Assembly: GCF_002157895.1 (NCBI RefSeq)
Contig: NZ_CP021377.1
Location: forward strand, 3,410,001 to 3,474,000
Origin: Oceanisphaera profunda
GTDB taxonomy: Bacteria; Pseudomonadota; Gammaproteobacteria; Enterobacterales; Aeromonadaceae
Direction of reading: 5' to 3'
Length of the DNA: 64,000 nt
Made by a program: the position numbers and the translations under genes. The notes below the pieces were generated by a model. It did no database searches. It saw only the letters and a program-made list of their open reading frames with translations, and was not told the origin of the DNA. Of the stretch, positions 17,519 to 27,116 are shown one piece after another; the stretch's first letter is position 1, and every line of letters starts with the position of its first letter.

Positions 17519-17632
17519 TAGTAGAAGCCGCTTTAGCCGGCTGGTGGCGCATCGCGGCACGGATGTTGTTGCTTTGTCGTTGTAAAGTTTTGCTACACAA
17601 AACCGGCCAGCTAAAGACGGCCTCTACGAGGG
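17519..17632. repeat. Inverted-repeat element, REP-like family B
   Basis: GTAGAAGCCGCTTTAGCCGG (about 17519-17538) faces an imperfect reverse complement, CCGGCCAGCTAAAGACGGCC TCTAC, at about 17604-17628. A third copy of the same unit, reversed, lies at about 55611-55636. It sits between rluC and the HAD gene and has no coding content. Confidence 0.55.
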
Positions 17633-17701
17633 TAAATCTTTTGTAGTCCTTTATTTTAAGCATTTTTTAGGTATCGGGCGCTGTTATGAGGTTTGTTAAG
17701 T

Positions 17702-18343
17702 ATGAAGTTTCGATTAGTGATTTTTGATTGGGATGGCACGCTCATGGACTCGGTGGCGCGCATTGTGTCTAGCATGCAAACTGCGGCGCTGGATTGTTTG
17801 TTGCCGGTGCCAAGTGCGGAGGCGGTGCGCGATATTATCGGGCTTAGCTTATATAAGGCGTTTCCGATTTTGTTTGGCACTCTTAGTGACGCCCAGTCGA
17901 CTCAACTGTTGACCGTCTATCGCCGTCATTATTTAGAGCTGGATCAAACCCCATCACCCTTGTTTGCCGGTGCATCCGATACCATCAAAGGCTTGCATGC
18001 TAGTGGCTATCAATTAGCAGTGGCCACGGGTAAACAGCGGGTGGGTTTGGATAGCGTATTGGCAGATACCCAATTGGGCAGTTATTTTCATGCACTGCGC
18101 GGGGCCGATCAGGCGGTGTCTAAGCCGCACCCGTTAATGCTCGAGCAAATCTTAGATGAGCTACAAGTGAAGCCCGCTGAGGCGGTAATGGTGGGGGATT
18201 CAAGCTACGACCTAGCAATGGCTCAAGCCATCGGCATGCCGCGCATCGGGGTAACCTACGGCGTGCACGACTCCATTAAGTTAAGCGCTCACCAGCCGCT
18301 AGCGTTAATTGACGATATTCGCCACTTGCGGCAGTGGGTTTAA
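17702..18343 (+). CDS. HAD-superfamily hydrolase (phosphoglycolate phosphatase-like)
   Basis: A protein of 213 residues, a subclass IA HAD hydrolase. Motif I is FDWDGTLMDS (about 8-17), the nucleophile being the first aspartate after the phenylalanine. Motif II is AVATGK, the lysine motif is SKPHP and motif IV is MVGDSSYDLAMA. A helical cap lies between motifs I and II. I use ATG 17702; an in-frame TTG at 17693 would add three residues. It follows rluC on the same strand after about 200 bp that contain a repeat. The substrate is not known; members act on small phosphorylated metabolites. Confidence 0.85.
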   Translation: MKFRLVIFDWDGTLMDSVARIVSSMQTAALDCLLPVPSAEAVRDIIGLSLYKAFPILFGTLSDAQSTQLLTVYRRHYLELDQTPSPLFAGASDTIKGLHASGYQLAVATGKQRVGLDSVLADTQLGSYFHALRGADQAVSKPHPLMLEQILDELQVKPAEAVMVGDSSYDLAMAQAIGMPRIGVTYGVHDSIKLSAHQPLALIDDIRHLRQWV

Positions 18344-18380
18344 GCGCAGCAGGCAGCTTTAAGCTGTCAGCGAGAAAAAG

Positions 18381-18641
18381 CAGATACCGGGGCGAGCCCG
18401 GTAAGACGGCAAAGAGTGGTGTTTGTCTTTAGGTCGTCTTCCTGACGGAAGTCAGGATCTCGCTCTAAGTCGTCTTCCTGAACTCGATTCAGGAGCTGTC
18501 TTTAGGATTTACGGAGCCGTCATGCTGGGCTTGACCCAGTACCGGCAAGACGGCACAGGGCGGTGTTTTTCTGTAGGCCGTTGCTAAATACCAGAGCCGT
18601 GATGCCGAGCTTGACTCGGTACCGGCATGACGGCACAAAGT
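18381..18641. repeat. Dispersed palindromic repeats, cluster B
   Basis: About 260 bp between the HAD gene and maf, made of the same units as the cluster at 12.3 kb (CGATTCAGGA, CTTGACCCAGTACCGGCAAG and GCATGACGG), here mostly in reverse orientation. It is followed by CACACCTCACAATTCACGCC, a CCTCAC-rich spacer seen again at about 29.8 and 34.6 kb. Confidence 0.7.
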
Positions 18642-18685
18642 CGGTGTTTTCGCCTCACACCTCACAATTCACGCCTCACTATAAA

Positions 18686-19306
18686 TCAAGGCACTTGCAC
18701 TCCACACTCAGCCAACAAGTCGACCAGCGCGATTAAGGGCAGGCCGACGAGGGCGTTGGGATCACGGCCTTCCATGCGTTTAAATAAGCTAATGCCTAAG
18801 CCTTCGCATTTAAAGGCGCCGGCGCAGTCCAGAGCGGGCTCTCGCTCAAGGTAGCGATCCACTTGTGCCTCACTTAAGGTACGAAACACCACAGAAAATG
18901 GCTCTACTAAGGAGCGCATTTGCAGCTTTGCGGCATCATACACCGCGAGCCCCGTATAAAAGGTAATGCGCTGGCCACTGGCGGCCAATAATTGTGCGCG
19001 GGCGTTGGTCAAGGTGTGTGGCTTACCCAATATTTGGCTTTGGTTCACACCGGCTTGGTTAATGGACACGGGGTTCACACACACCTGATCGGAGCCAATA
19101 ATCAGGCTGCGGGGATAAAGGTGGCTCAGGGCGCGGGCTTTTTGCTCGGCTAAGCGCAGTACTAACGCCTCGGCACACTCATTGGGCAGGGCGGTCTCGT
19201 CTATGTCTGGGCTATGGCTGCTAAAAGGCAGTTGTAGCTTGCCTAATAGCTGTTGGCGATAGACGGATGACGAAGCAAGGATCAGTGACGGCAGGGCTGA
19301 AGGCAT
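18686..19306 (-). CDS. yceF: Maf-family nucleoside triphosphate pyrophosphatase (YceF type)
   Basis: A protein of 206 residues from ATG 19306; the frame is open upstream, but Maf proteins begin just before [14 protein letters not shown]. It has the conserved ASSS, DIDE, GSDQV and GAFKCEGLG motifs. The YceF subgroup hydrolyses m7GTP to the monophosphate and may clean the nucleotide pool. An unusual insertion ([14 protein letters not shown]) follows GSDQV. It is divergent from yceD, a conserved neighbourhood in gammaproteobacteria. Confidence 0.92.
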   Translation of the reverse strand: MPSALPSLILASSSVYRQQLLGKLQLPFSSHSPDIDETALPNECAEALVLRLAEQKARALSHLYPRSLIIGSDQVCVNPVSINQAGVNQSQILGKPHTLTNARAQLLAASGQRITFYTGLAVYDAAKLQMRSLVEPFSVVFRTLSEAQVDRYLEREPALDCAGAFKCEGLGISLFKRMEGRDPNALVGLPLIALVDLLAECGVQVP

Positions 19307-19547
19307 AAGTAGCAGACCGATAATGGTTAAGGTGCAGCAGTTTAGCACTTTGTGCACTGTGCTTGAGTGTTAGGGGGTAAGTTAACGGCCTGTATGGCTT
19401 TTTCTCGGCCCAAGTATGGCGCATAATGTGTATCTATAACTGATTACTTACGGCTGAAAACGCACCGCCGCTTTCTCGCTATTATTTAACCGTTGAAGGG
19501 AATTTCTCTTTGACTCCCATGATGAGTATCTATAACATGCGCGCCTT

Positions 19548-20069
19548 ATGGAAAAGGTAAAGTTGCCCAATAAGGTTGATCCCGCTCGCTGCGCGCTTAA
19601 TCGTCTTCAATATGAAGGTGAGTATGCTGCGTCGCTAATGCCCAGACTGGCGGAGTCAACCCAAGGTATCCATGGTGATATCAACGTATCTCTAAACTTT
19701 GGCACCGACGCCCAAGGGCTACGCATTATGCTGGGTAAAACTCGCATGACTGTGTCGCTCCAGTGCCAAAGATGTAATGAGCCGTTTGATACTACTATAG
19801 AATCCGAATTTACATACACGCCGCTGCGTGCAAACGCAGATGCGCCAGACGTACCGGAAGATTACGAAACGGTCGAAGTGGATGAAGCTGGTGAAATAGA
19901 TTTGGTTGAACTGGTTGAGGATGAACTTATTCTCAGCTTGCCTCAGATACCGGTTCATGAAAATGAGCATTGTTCTGAAGGTAAATTCGATCAAAGCTTT
20001 GGTACCATTCCAACCGCTGAAGAACGTCCGAACCCTTTCGCCGTTCTGGAAGGCTTAAAACGTAAGTAA
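19548..20069 (+). CDS. yceD: YceD/DUF177 23S rRNA accumulation protein
   Basis: A protein of 173 residues with the DUF177 pattern: VSLQCQRCNEPF near residue 70, with the paired cysteines, an acidic central region and a conserved end GTIPTAEERPNPFAVL. YceD is needed for normal 23S rRNA levels and is almost always followed by rpmF. It starts the operon yceD-rpmF-plsX-fabH here. Its promoter should lie in 19360-19547, between it and divergent yceF. Confidence 0.92.
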   Translation: MEKVKLPNKVDPARCALNRLQYEGEYAASLMPRLAESTQGIHGDINVSLNFGTDAQGLRIMLGKTRMTVSLQCQRCNEPFDTTIESEFTYTPLRANADAPDVPEDYETVEVDEAGEIDLVELVEDELILSLPQIPVHENEHCSEGKFDQSFGTIPTAEERPNPFAVLEGLKRK

Positions 20070-20090
20070 CTGATTTAGGAGTGAGGTCAA

Positions 20091-20261
20091 ATGGCCGTAC
20101 AAAAGAGTAAAGTATCTCGCGCTGTGCGCGGAAGCCGTCGTTCACACGATTCGTTGACTACTGCTGCACTGACTGTAGATAAAACTACAGGCGAATTGCA
20201 TCGTCGTCACCACATCACTGCGGATGGTTTTTACCGCGGTGTAAAGGTTATTAACAAGTAA
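20091..20261 (+). CDS. rpmF: 50S ribosomal protein L32
   Basis: A protein of 56 residues, [20 protein letters not shown]..., ending GVKVINK; this is the gammaproteobacterial L32, without the zinc cysteines of other bacteria. GGAGTGAGG precedes the start. It lies 21 bp after yceD and 6 bp before plsX, so ribosome and fatty-acid synthesis genes are co-transcribed. Confidence 0.96.
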   Translation: MAVQKSKVSRAVRGSRRSHDSLTTAALTVDKTTGELHRRHHITADGFYRGVKVINK

Positions 20262-20267
20262 TAACCT

Positions 20268-21278
20268 TTGTCGCAGCTTACCGTTGCGTTAGATATGATG
20301 GGGGGAGATTTTGGCCCCTCAATAACAGTGCCTGCCGCCGCGCAGGCACTGTCGCTTCTACCTGATCTGAATCTGTTGATGTTTGGCTTGGAAGCGGAGC
20401 TTTCTCCTTGGCTAACACGCCTGCAATTAGACCAACATCCCAGAGTTCAGACGTACTTTTGTACGCAACAGGTGGGCAATGATCATAAAGCCGCTTATGC
20501 CCTGCGTCATCTAACCGACTCTTCTATGCGCAACGCGCTTGATGCACTAGCATCAGGGCGCGCTTCTGCTTGCGTGAGTGCCGGTAATACTGGGGCGTTA
20601 ATGGCCATGGCTATGAAAGTGCTCAATACCGTACCTGGCGTAGACAGACCGGCGCTTATTACCCGCCTGCCACAAGGTGATGGCGGTTATGCCTTATTGC
20701 TTGATGTGGGGGCCAATATTAGTTGCAGCGCCGAACAATTGGTGCAATTTGCCTTAATGGGAGAGCAGGCCGCCCAGCATATCTTAGGCATCGCCTCTCC
20801 GCGTGTTGCCCTACTGAATGTGGGCGCAGAAGCCAACAAAGGTAATGAGGCGGTACGGGTGGCCGGTACGCGCTTAAGCCAAACCGCAAACCTCAATTAC
20901 AGCGGTTATATCGAAGGCAATGAGTTGTTTATTGGCCGTGCGGACGTCATAGTGTGTGACGGATTTGTCGGCAATGTGGCTCTTAAAACCAGCGAAGGCG
21001 TGGCCCGATTATTATTAGGTCAAAAGCTGAAACGCGGTTTGTTAAGTAAAATGCTGACTTTTTGGTTAAAAAAACGACTCTCCCATCTGAACCCCGACCA
21101 GTATAACGGTGCGAGTCTGATAGGATTACGCGCCAGTGTGGTGAAAAGCCATGGCAGTGCTGGGTCACCTGCCTTCTTCAATGCGATCTTACAGGCCATA
21201 TCTGAAATAGAGCATGACCTGCCTGCGAGCATCGCGCATCGTTTCGATACTGCCCCACAGGACAGTCACGCAAGATAA
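20268..21278 (+). CDS. plsX: Phosphate acyltransferase PlsX
   Basis: A protein of 336 residues. It turns acyl-ACP and phosphate into acyl-phosphate for phospholipid synthesis, at the membrane surface. It starts with TTG 20268, since the family N-terminus ([15 protein letters not shown]) begins two residues later and no ATG is nearby. Conserved stretches include [27 protein letters not shown] and [10 protein letters not shown]. It lies 6 bp downstream of rpmF and 5 bp upstream of fabH. Confidence 0.95.
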   Translation: MSQLTVALDMMGGDFGPSITVPAAAQALSLLPDLNLLMFGLEAELSPWLTRLQLDQHPRVQTYFCTQQVGNDHKAAYALRHLTDSSMRNALDALASGRASACVSAGNTGALMAMAMKVLNTVPGVDRPALITRLPQGDGGYALLLDVGANISCSAEQLVQFALMGEQAAQHILGIASPRVALLNVGAEANKGNEAVRVAGTRLSQTANLNYSGYIEGNELFIGRADVIVCDGFVGNVALKTSEGVARLLLGQKLKRGLLSKMLTFWLKKRLSHLNPDQYNGASLIGLRASVVKSHGSAGSPAFFNAILQAISEIEHDLPASIAHRFDTAPQDSHAR

Positions 21279-21283
21279 AGCCT

Positions 21284-22243
21284 ATGAATAGTAAAATATT
21301 GGGAACCGGCAGCTACCTGCCTGCAGCGGTACGTACTAATACCGACTTAGAAAAAATGGTAGACACCAGCGACACCTGGATAGTGGAGCGCACCGGTATT
21401 CGTGAACGCCGCATTGCCGGTATGGACGAAACCATCGCAACTATGTCCCATCAAGCGGGATTGCGTGCCATTGAGGCTGCCGGTATTTCTGCCCTTGATC
21501 TCGATATGATCATTCTTGCCACCACCAGTAGCGAAAACGCCTTTCCGGCCGCTGCTTGTGAAGTACAGGCCTTGCTGGAAGTGCCGGGCATTCCTGCCTT
21601 CGATTTATCTGCAGCCTGTGCAGGCTTTAGTTACGCCTTGAGCGTGGCGGATCAATTTATTAAAAGCGGTGCCGCCCGCCACATATTAGTGATTGGTGCC
21701 GATGCACTGTCACGCATGTGCGACCCAGAAGACCGCGGCACCGTGATCCTGTTTGGTGATGGTGCCGGTGCCGTGGTCATTGGCGCAAGCGAAGAGCCCG
21801 GCATTTTGTCGACACATTTGCACGCCGATGGCCGTTATGCCGATATGCTGAAGTTACCCCATCGTGCTCGTGGTATCAGTGGCGACGAAATGGGTGCCTA
21901 CATGACCATGAAAGGCAATGACGTATTTAAGGTGGCGGTAACACGGTTAAGCGAAATTGTGATCCAGACCTTAGAATCCAATAATATCGATAAGTCTGAG
22001 CTGGACTGGTTGGTGCCGCATCAGGCAAATTACCGTATCATTAACGCCACCGCGCGTAAGTTAGGCATGTCGTTAGACAATGTTATCTTAACGCTCGACC
22101 GCCACGGTAATACCTCGGCGGCCAGTGTGCCCATCGCCTTCGATGAAGGGGTGCGTGACGGTCGTATTCAGCGGGGCCACTTGGTGCTGCTGGAAGCCTT
22201 TGGCGGTGGTTTTGCTTGGGGCTCAGCGTTAATTAGATTTTAA
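21284..22243 (+). CDS. fabH: 3-oxoacyl-ACP synthase III
   Basis: A protein of 319 residues. It joins acetyl-CoA with malonyl-ACP to start fatty-acid synthesis. The catalytic triad is visible: C112 in [12 protein letters not shown], histidine in VPHQANYRI (about 246) and asparagine in HGNTSAAS (about 276). Length and sequence match E. coli FabH (317). It lies in the fab operon after plsX. Confidence 0.96.
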   Translation: MNSKILGTGSYLPAAVRTNTDLEKMVDTSDTWIVERTGIRERRIAGMDETIATMSHQAGLRAIEAAGISALDLDMIILATTSSENAFPAAACEVQALLEVPGIPAFDLSAACAGFSYALSVADQFIKSGAARHILVIGADALSRMCDPEDRGTVILFGDGAGAVVIGASEEPGILSTHLHADGRYADMLKLPHRARGISGDEMGAYMTMKGNDVFKVAVTRLSEIVIQTLESNNIDKSELDWLVPHQANYRIINATARKLGMSLDNVILTLDRHGNTSAASVPIAFDEGVRDGRIQRGHLVLLEAFGGGFAWGSALIRF

Positions 22244-22430
22244 GAGTGATTAACATTCCCTGCCCCTGCGCGATCTCGCGTTGGGGGTAGGCATAATGCC
22301 GCCTGCGTTGCACTGTGAGTGAGTCGCTACAGCGCTTGCGGCCTAGCCAGTATGTTTTGAACAATGTGTTTTTAATAACGTGTTTAAATAATATACGTTA
22401 AAAAATATGTGTTAAACAAAAGGACAGACA

Positions 22431-23369
22431 ATGACTTTTGCCATTACCTTTCCCGGTCAGGGCTCGCAAACGGTCGGCATGTTAGCCGGCGTCTTGGCCG
22501 AACATGACTGCGTTAAACAGACTTTTGCCGAGGCGTCCGACGCCTTAGGTTACGATGTGGCCGAATTAGTATTAAACGGCCCCACGGAAGAGCTCAATAA
22601 AACCTGGCGCACGCAACCGGCCTTGTTGACGGCCTCTGTTGCTTTATGGCGCTTATGGCGCGAGCAGGGCGGTGCCATGCCGGATGTGATGGCTGGCCAC
22701 AGCTTGGGTGAATACTCCGCATTAGTCTGTGCTGAGGTATTAAGTCTGAGTGACGCAGTTAAGCTTGTTGAGCTGCGCGGTCAACTGATGCAAGAAGCCG
22801 TGCCAGAAGGCATGGGCGCCATGTCGGCCATTATTGGCCTCGACAATGACGCCATTATTGCCAACTGCGTGCTCGCCGAGCAGGGCGAAGTGGTGTCAGC
22901 GGTGAACTTTAACTCACCCGGACAAGTGGTAATCGCCGGTAATAAAGCCGCCGTAGAACGCGCCAATATCTTAATGAAAGAAAGTGGTGCTAAGCGTGCA
23001 TTGCCGTTACCAGTGAGTGTGCCTTCTCATTGTGCACTGATGCGCTCCGCCGCCGAACATCTTGAGCAAACCTTGGCTGAGATGACCTTTAATGAGCCGG
23101 TAGTGCCGGTGATCAATAACGTAGATGTCGCCCAAGAAAGCAATGCCGCCGCGATTAAAGATGCCTTAGTACGCCAGCTCTATAGCCCAGTACGCTGGAC
23201 TGAAACCGTAGAGTGCATGGTGGTGCTGGGTGTGACATTGGCGCTGGAAATGGGACCAGGCAAAGTATTGTCTGGTCTGACTAAGCGTATTGATAAGCGC
23301 GTAGAAGGATTGGCGGTGAACGATCAAGCTGGCCTTGAGCAAGCATTGGCCGCCGTTGCTGCGCAATAA
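22431..23369 (+). CDS. fabD: Malonyl-CoA:ACP transacylase
   Basis: A protein of 312 residues. It loads malonate onto ACP. The nucleophile S91 lies in GHSLGEYSA, histidine in VPSHCALM (about 200) and the start FPGQGSQ is conserved. AAAGGACAG precedes ATG. The gap of 187 bp after fabH is AT-rich with repeated GTGTTTAA motifs and may carry an extra promoter. Confidence 0.96.
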   Translation: MTFAITFPGQGSQTVGMLAGVLAEHDCVKQTFAEASDALGYDVAELVLNGPTEELNKTWRTQPALLTASVALWRLWREQGGAMPDVMAGHSLGEYSALVCAEVLSLSDAVKLVELRGQLMQEAVPEGMGAMSAIIGLDNDAIIANCVLAEQGEVVSAVNFNSPGQVVIAGNKAAVERANILMKESGAKRALPLPVSVPSHCALMRSAAEHLEQTLAEMTFNEPVVPVINNVDVAQESNAAAIKDALVRQLYSPVRWTETVECMVVLGVTLALEMGPGKVLSGLTKRIDKRVEGLAVNDQAGLEQALAAVAAQ

Positions 23370-23521
23370 GCTGTCGTATTAGTCGTTTAAAAAATAGAGC
23401 AAGGCCGGTGTGGTGTTGAGTTCAAGGAGAAAGCCAAGGATGGTTTTCTGTGCTATTAAGGATAGTTAAGGTCACTTGATCCTATGTCACATCGGCCTTA
23501 GTAATAACTGAAGGAGTCATG

Positions 23522-24256
23522 ATGAGTTTTTCCGGTAAAGTAGTGCTGATTACGGGTGCGAGTCGCGGTATTGGCCGTGCGACGGCTGAACTGTTTATTG
23601 CCCGCGGTGCCACCGTGATTGGCACTGCTACCAGCGAAAAAGGCGCCGAGGCCATTAGCGCCTATTTAGGCGAGCAGGGTGCAGGTCTGGTGTTAAACGT
23701 GACCGACTCAGCCTCTCTGGAGCAGTTTTTAGCCACTGTTAAAGAACGTTTCGGCGATATCGACGTATTAGTGAATAATGCTGGTATCACGCGCGATAAT
23801 TTATTAATGCGCATGAAAGACGACGAATGGCAGGATATAATAGATACCAACCTGACTTCCGTGTTCCGTCTGTCTAAGGCGGTATTGCGTGGCATGATGA
23901 AAAAGCGCTACGGCCGCATCATCTCCATTGGCTCAGTAGTGGGCACTATGGGCAATGCGGGTCAGGCAAACTACGCGGCAGCCAAGGCCGGCTTAATTGG
24001 CTTTAGTAAGTCATTAGGTCGTGAAGTGGCGTCGCGCGGTGTTACCGTGAACGTGGTGTCACCGGGCTTTATTGAAACTGACATGACGCAAGCATTAAAC
24101 GACGAACAAAAAGCGGGTATCTTGTCTCAAGTGCCGGCACAACGTTTGGGTAACCCCAAAGAAATTGCTTCTGCTGTGGCTTTTTTAGCTTCAGAAGAGG
24201 CCGCATATATTACGGGTGAAACGCTGCACGTAAATGGCGGCATGTACATGGTGTGA
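23522..24256 (+). CDS. fabG: 3-oxoacyl-ACP reductase
   Basis: A protein of 244 residues, the exact length of E. coli FabG. It is an SDR enzyme that reduces 3-oxoacyl-ACP with NADPH. Motifs: GASRGIG (about 12-18), NNAGIT, a serine in SIGSVVG, and YAAAKAG holding the active tyrosine and lysine. Two ATG codons are adjacent (23519 and 23522); the second has the better spacing from AAGGAG. Confidence 0.96.
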   Translation: MSFSGKVVLITGASRGIGRATAELFIARGATVIGTATSEKGAEAISAYLGEQGAGLVLNVTDSASLEQFLATVKERFGDIDVLVNNAGITRDNLLMRMKDDEWQDIIDTNLTSVFRLSKAVLRGMMKKRYGRIISIGSVVGTMGNAGQANYAAAKAGLIGFSKSLGREVASRGVTVNVVSPGFIETDMTQALNDEQKAGILSQVPAQRLGNPKEIASAVAFLASEEAAYITGETLHVNGGMYMV

Positions 24257-24414
24257 TGAAAATGTCCGCAGTTGGCAGCTGTTTGGTGGATAATGCAGCA
24301 TTTTAGGCATGAATTCTGGTTAGACCAGCCCTAAATAGTCTTGCAAACGACGGCTAATTTAATACACTACCGCAACGACACGCACTTGCGTATTTCTAAA
24401 GGATAATACTGGTT

Positions 24415-24651
24415 ATGAGCAACATCGAAGAACGCGTAAAAAAAATCATCATCGAGCAACTGGGCGTTAAAGAAGAAGAAGTTAAATCTGAAGCTTCTTT
24501 CGTAGACGACTTGGGTGCCGATTCTCTGGACACCGTTGAATTAGTAATGGCGTTGGAAGAAGAATTCGATACTGAAATTCCTGATGAAGAAGCTGAAAAA
24601 ATCACTACCGTTAAAGCGGCAGTTGATTACATCAACGCGAATCAAGAGTAA
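24415..24651 (+). CDS. acpP: Acyl carrier protein
   Basis: A protein of 78 residues, strongly acidic. The phosphopantetheine serine is S37 in [10 protein letters not shown]. Codon use is typical of a highly expressed gene. It is preceded by 158 bp with a possible promoter (TTGCAA at 24341 and TACACT at 24363, 16 bp apart), which would raise acpP above the rest of the operon. Confidence 0.97.
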   Translation: MSNIEERVKKIIIEQLGVKEEEVKSEASFVDDLGADSLDTVELVMALEEEFDTEIPDEEAEKITTVKAAVDYINANQE

Positions 24652-24660
24652 TATCTTTGC

Positions 24661-24691
24661 GCCGAAGTGGCAGTTTGTCACTTCGGCTCTT
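24661..24691 (+). terminator. Hairpin between acpP and fabF (partial terminator)
   Basis: A perfect 9-bp stem, GCCGAAGTG / CACTTCGGC, followed by TCTTT, 10 bp after acpP. It would let most transcripts stop after acpP and protect the acpP 3' end, lowering fabF expression. Confidence 0.75.
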
Positions 24692-24724
24692 TCCCCGTTT
24701 TAACCCCCATTCGGAGACGCTCCT

Positions 24725-25966
24725 GTGTCCAAACGCAGAGTCGTGGTGACTGGCCTCGGTATGCTATCTCCTGTCGGTAACACGGTTGATGCCAGCTGGC
24801 AGGCCTTGTTGGCAGGTCAAAGTGGCATCAGCAATATCGAACACTTTGATACTACCGATTACAGCACCAAATTTGCAGGCCTGGTCAAGGACTTCGATCC
24901 CGAAGATCATGGTATCGCAAAGAAAGAAGCCCGCAAGATGGACTTGTTCATCCAATATGGCGTGGCAGCCGGTTTACAGGCAATGGCCGACTCCGGACTC
25001 GAAATTACAGACGCCAATGCAGAGCGCGTTGGTGTATCCGTTGGTTCAGGTATTGGTGGTCTTGGCTTAATTGAGTCTAACCACACCAATTTACTGGCCA
25101 GTGGCCCGCGTAAATTAAGCCCGTTTTTTGTGCCTTCTACCATCATCAATATGGTGTCTGGCCACTTATCGATCATGAATGGCTTACGCGGCCCAAATAT
25201 CGCAGTCACTACCGCCTGTACCACAGGCACGCACAGCATCGGGCTGGCGGCGCGTATGATTGCTTACGGTGACGCCGACGCCATGTTGGCTGGCGGCACT
25301 GAAAAAGCCTCTACCAATTTAGGTATGGGTGGCTTTGCGGCGGCACGTGCGCTTTCTACGCGCAACGACGAGCCACAAAAAGCCAGTCGCCCTTGGGACA
25401 AAGACCGTGACGGTTTTGTGCTGGGTGACGGCGCCGGTGTGATGATGCTGGAAGAGTATGAGCATGCCAAAGCGCGCGGTGCCAAGATTTATGCCGAATT
25501 AGTCGGTTTTGGCATGAGCGGCGATGCGCATCATATGACGGCTCCTCCTGCCAATGGTTGTGGCGGGGCGAAAGCCATGGCCAATGCCATTAAAGATGCA
25601 GGCATAGCACCGAGTGCGGTCGGTTACGTGAATGCGCACGGTACCTCAACGCCATTAGGCGATGTGGCCGAGTTGCGTGGCATGAAGCAGGTATTTGGTG
25701 AGCATGCGAATCAGTTAATGATCAGCTCCACCAAATCGATGACCGGTCACCTATTAGGTGCCGCCGGTGCCATTGAAGCCATCTTTAGTGTGCTGGCGTT
25801 GCGTGACCAAATTGCTCCACCCACCATCAACTTGGATAATCCAGATGATGAGTGCGACTTGGACTTGGTTGCACACACTGCAAAAGAAGGTCAATTTGAC
25901 TATGCCTTATCCAACTCCTTCGGGTTTGGTGGCACCAATGGCTCATTGATTTTCAAACGCATATGA
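24725..25966 (+). CDS. fabF: 3-oxoacyl-ACP synthase II
   Basis: A protein of 413 residues. It elongates acyl-ACP and, in E. coli, adjusts membrane fluidity with temperature. It starts with GTG 24725 ([17 protein letters not shown]). The nucleophile cysteine lies in [10 protein letters not shown] (about 163), with histidines in [11 protein letters not shown] and [12 protein letters not shown]. Length equals E. coli FabF. Confidence 0.96.
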   Translation: MSKRRVVVTGLGMLSPVGNTVDASWQALLAGQSGISNIEHFDTTDYSTKFAGLVKDFDPEDHGIAKKEARKMDLFIQYGVAAGLQAMADSGLEITDANAERVGVSVGSGIGGLGLIESNHTNLLASGPRKLSPFFVPSTIINMVSGHLSIMNGLRGPNIAVTTACTTGTHSIGLAARMIAYGDADAMLAGGTEKASTNLGMGGFAAARALSTRNDEPQKASRPWDKDRDGFVLGDGAGVMMLEEYEHAKARGAKIYAELVGFGMSGDAHHMTAPPANGCGGAKAMANAIKDAGIAPSAVGYVNAHGTSTPLGDVAELRGMKQVFGEHANQLMISSTKSMTGHLLGAAGAIEAIFSVLALRDQIAPPTINLDNPDDECDLDLVAHTAKEGQFDYALSNSFGFGGTNGSLIFKRI

Positions 25967-25985
25967 TGGCTCTTTGGCCATCTTT

Positions 25986-26012
25986 AAGCCCGGCCCAGCG
26001 CCGGGCTTTTTT
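25986..26012 (+). terminator. fabF terminator
   Basis: Stem AGCCCGGC / GCCGGGCT with a short loop and a T6 run, 20 bp after the fabF stop. Confidence 0.88.
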
Positions 26013-26050
26013 ATAGGCGCTGAGTAGAGCGGCATAACGGATAAAGATCT

Positions 26051-26250
26051 TCTTTGCCACGGAATCCACGGAATCCACAGAAAAATAGAGATAAGAGTGA
26101 CAGTGCTAAATTATTAAGGGGCAAGACCAGCCTTGGGCAGCGATTAGTTAAAAATATCCTTATCTGATCCTAGCCCTTACCAGTTAAAGCTCTGTTCACT
26201 TGTCGCTTGTGATCTTTTCCGTGCGTTCCGTGTTCTTCCGTGGCAAAAAT
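26051..26250. repeat. MITE-like element with long inverted ends
   Basis: The left end TTTGCCACGGAATCCACGGA and the right end TTCCGTGTTCTTCCGTGGCA face each other about 190 bp apart and are reverse complements with a few mismatches over some 33 bp. The interior has no open frame. Similar CCACGGAA-type intergenic elements are known in other gammaproteobacteria. It lies between fabF and pabC. Confidence 0.55.
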
Positions 26251-26285
26251 ATTTTGATGGTTAAAAGCTAACGGAGTATGGCGGC

Positions 26286-27116
26286 ATGGATTCCATTATC
26301 ACCGATACCACCGCTTTATCAGCCGTAAGTCGCGGTTGGCAATTGGGTGATGGGCACTTTACTACCGTGCATGCCAAGCACGGCCAGTTGCGCCATTGGG
26401 CGTATCATCAGGCCCGACTCACGGCAGCTTGCACTCGATTACAAATGCCCATGCCCGATTGGGCAGCAGTGAAAGCCCGCGCACAGGCTTGCCTAGACGT
26501 TAAAGCTGACCAAGTATTGCGCATCACCTTAGTGCGTGGCGCGGGTGGCCGTGGCTATAGCATGCAAGGCTGCACAGATACTCAAGTGTTGCTCAATACG
26601 GCGCCGTTTCCAGCGCAATATTATCAGTGGCGTGAACAGGGCATCACTATCGGTGTTTGCCAAGGTCGTTTGGGTAATAGTTCGCTACTGGCGGGCTTAA
26701 AAACCGTTAACCGTTTAGAACAGGTACTGTTGAAAGCAGAGTTAGACGCGCAACACTGGCCCGAGGCTTTGGTATTGAACAGCCAACACCAAGTGGTGGA
26801 AGCGGTCACCGCCAATGTGTTTTGGCGTGAAGGCGATGTTATCTATACGCCAGACTTAACCGAGCTTGGGGTGTGGGGTACTCTACGCGCTTGGTGTATG
26901 GATTATTTGGGCGCGCGCCTTGTGCACACTCAAGCTTTATTACCGCGCGTATTGGCCGCCGATGAAGTGTGGCTGAGCAATGCGCTGATAGGAATAGTAC
27001 CAGTGACGGGTATCATTGAGCCTAATACGGGCACCAATACTAAGACCGAGCATTTAAACGTCGCTGAGTTAACAATAACTAGGGAATTACAACAAGCTTA
27101 TGAACAAACTAATTAA
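26286..27116 (+). CDS. pabC: Aminodeoxychorismate lyase
   Basis: A protein of 276 residues, a class IV PLP enzyme that makes p-aminobenzoate for folate. The PLP lysine is K139 in LLAGLKTVNRLEQ, and EAVTANVFW is conserved. It overlaps mltG by 17 bp. The order fabF-pabC-mltG-tmk-holB is conserved in gammaproteobacteria and separates it from the related branched-chain aminotransferase. Confidence 0.93.
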   Translation: MDSIITDTTALSAVSRGWQLGDGHFTTVHAKHGQLRHWAYHQARLTAACTRLQMPMPDWAAVKARAQACLDVKADQVLRITLVRGAGGRGYSMQGCTDTQVLLNTAPFPAQYYQWREQGITIGVCQGRLGNSSLLAGLKTVNRLEQVLLKAELDAQHWPEALVLNSQHQVVEAVTANVFWREGDVIYTPDLTELGVWGTLRAWCMDYLGARLVHTQALLPRVLAADEVWLSNALIGIVPVTGIIEPNTGTNTKTEHLNVAELTITRELQQAYEQTN

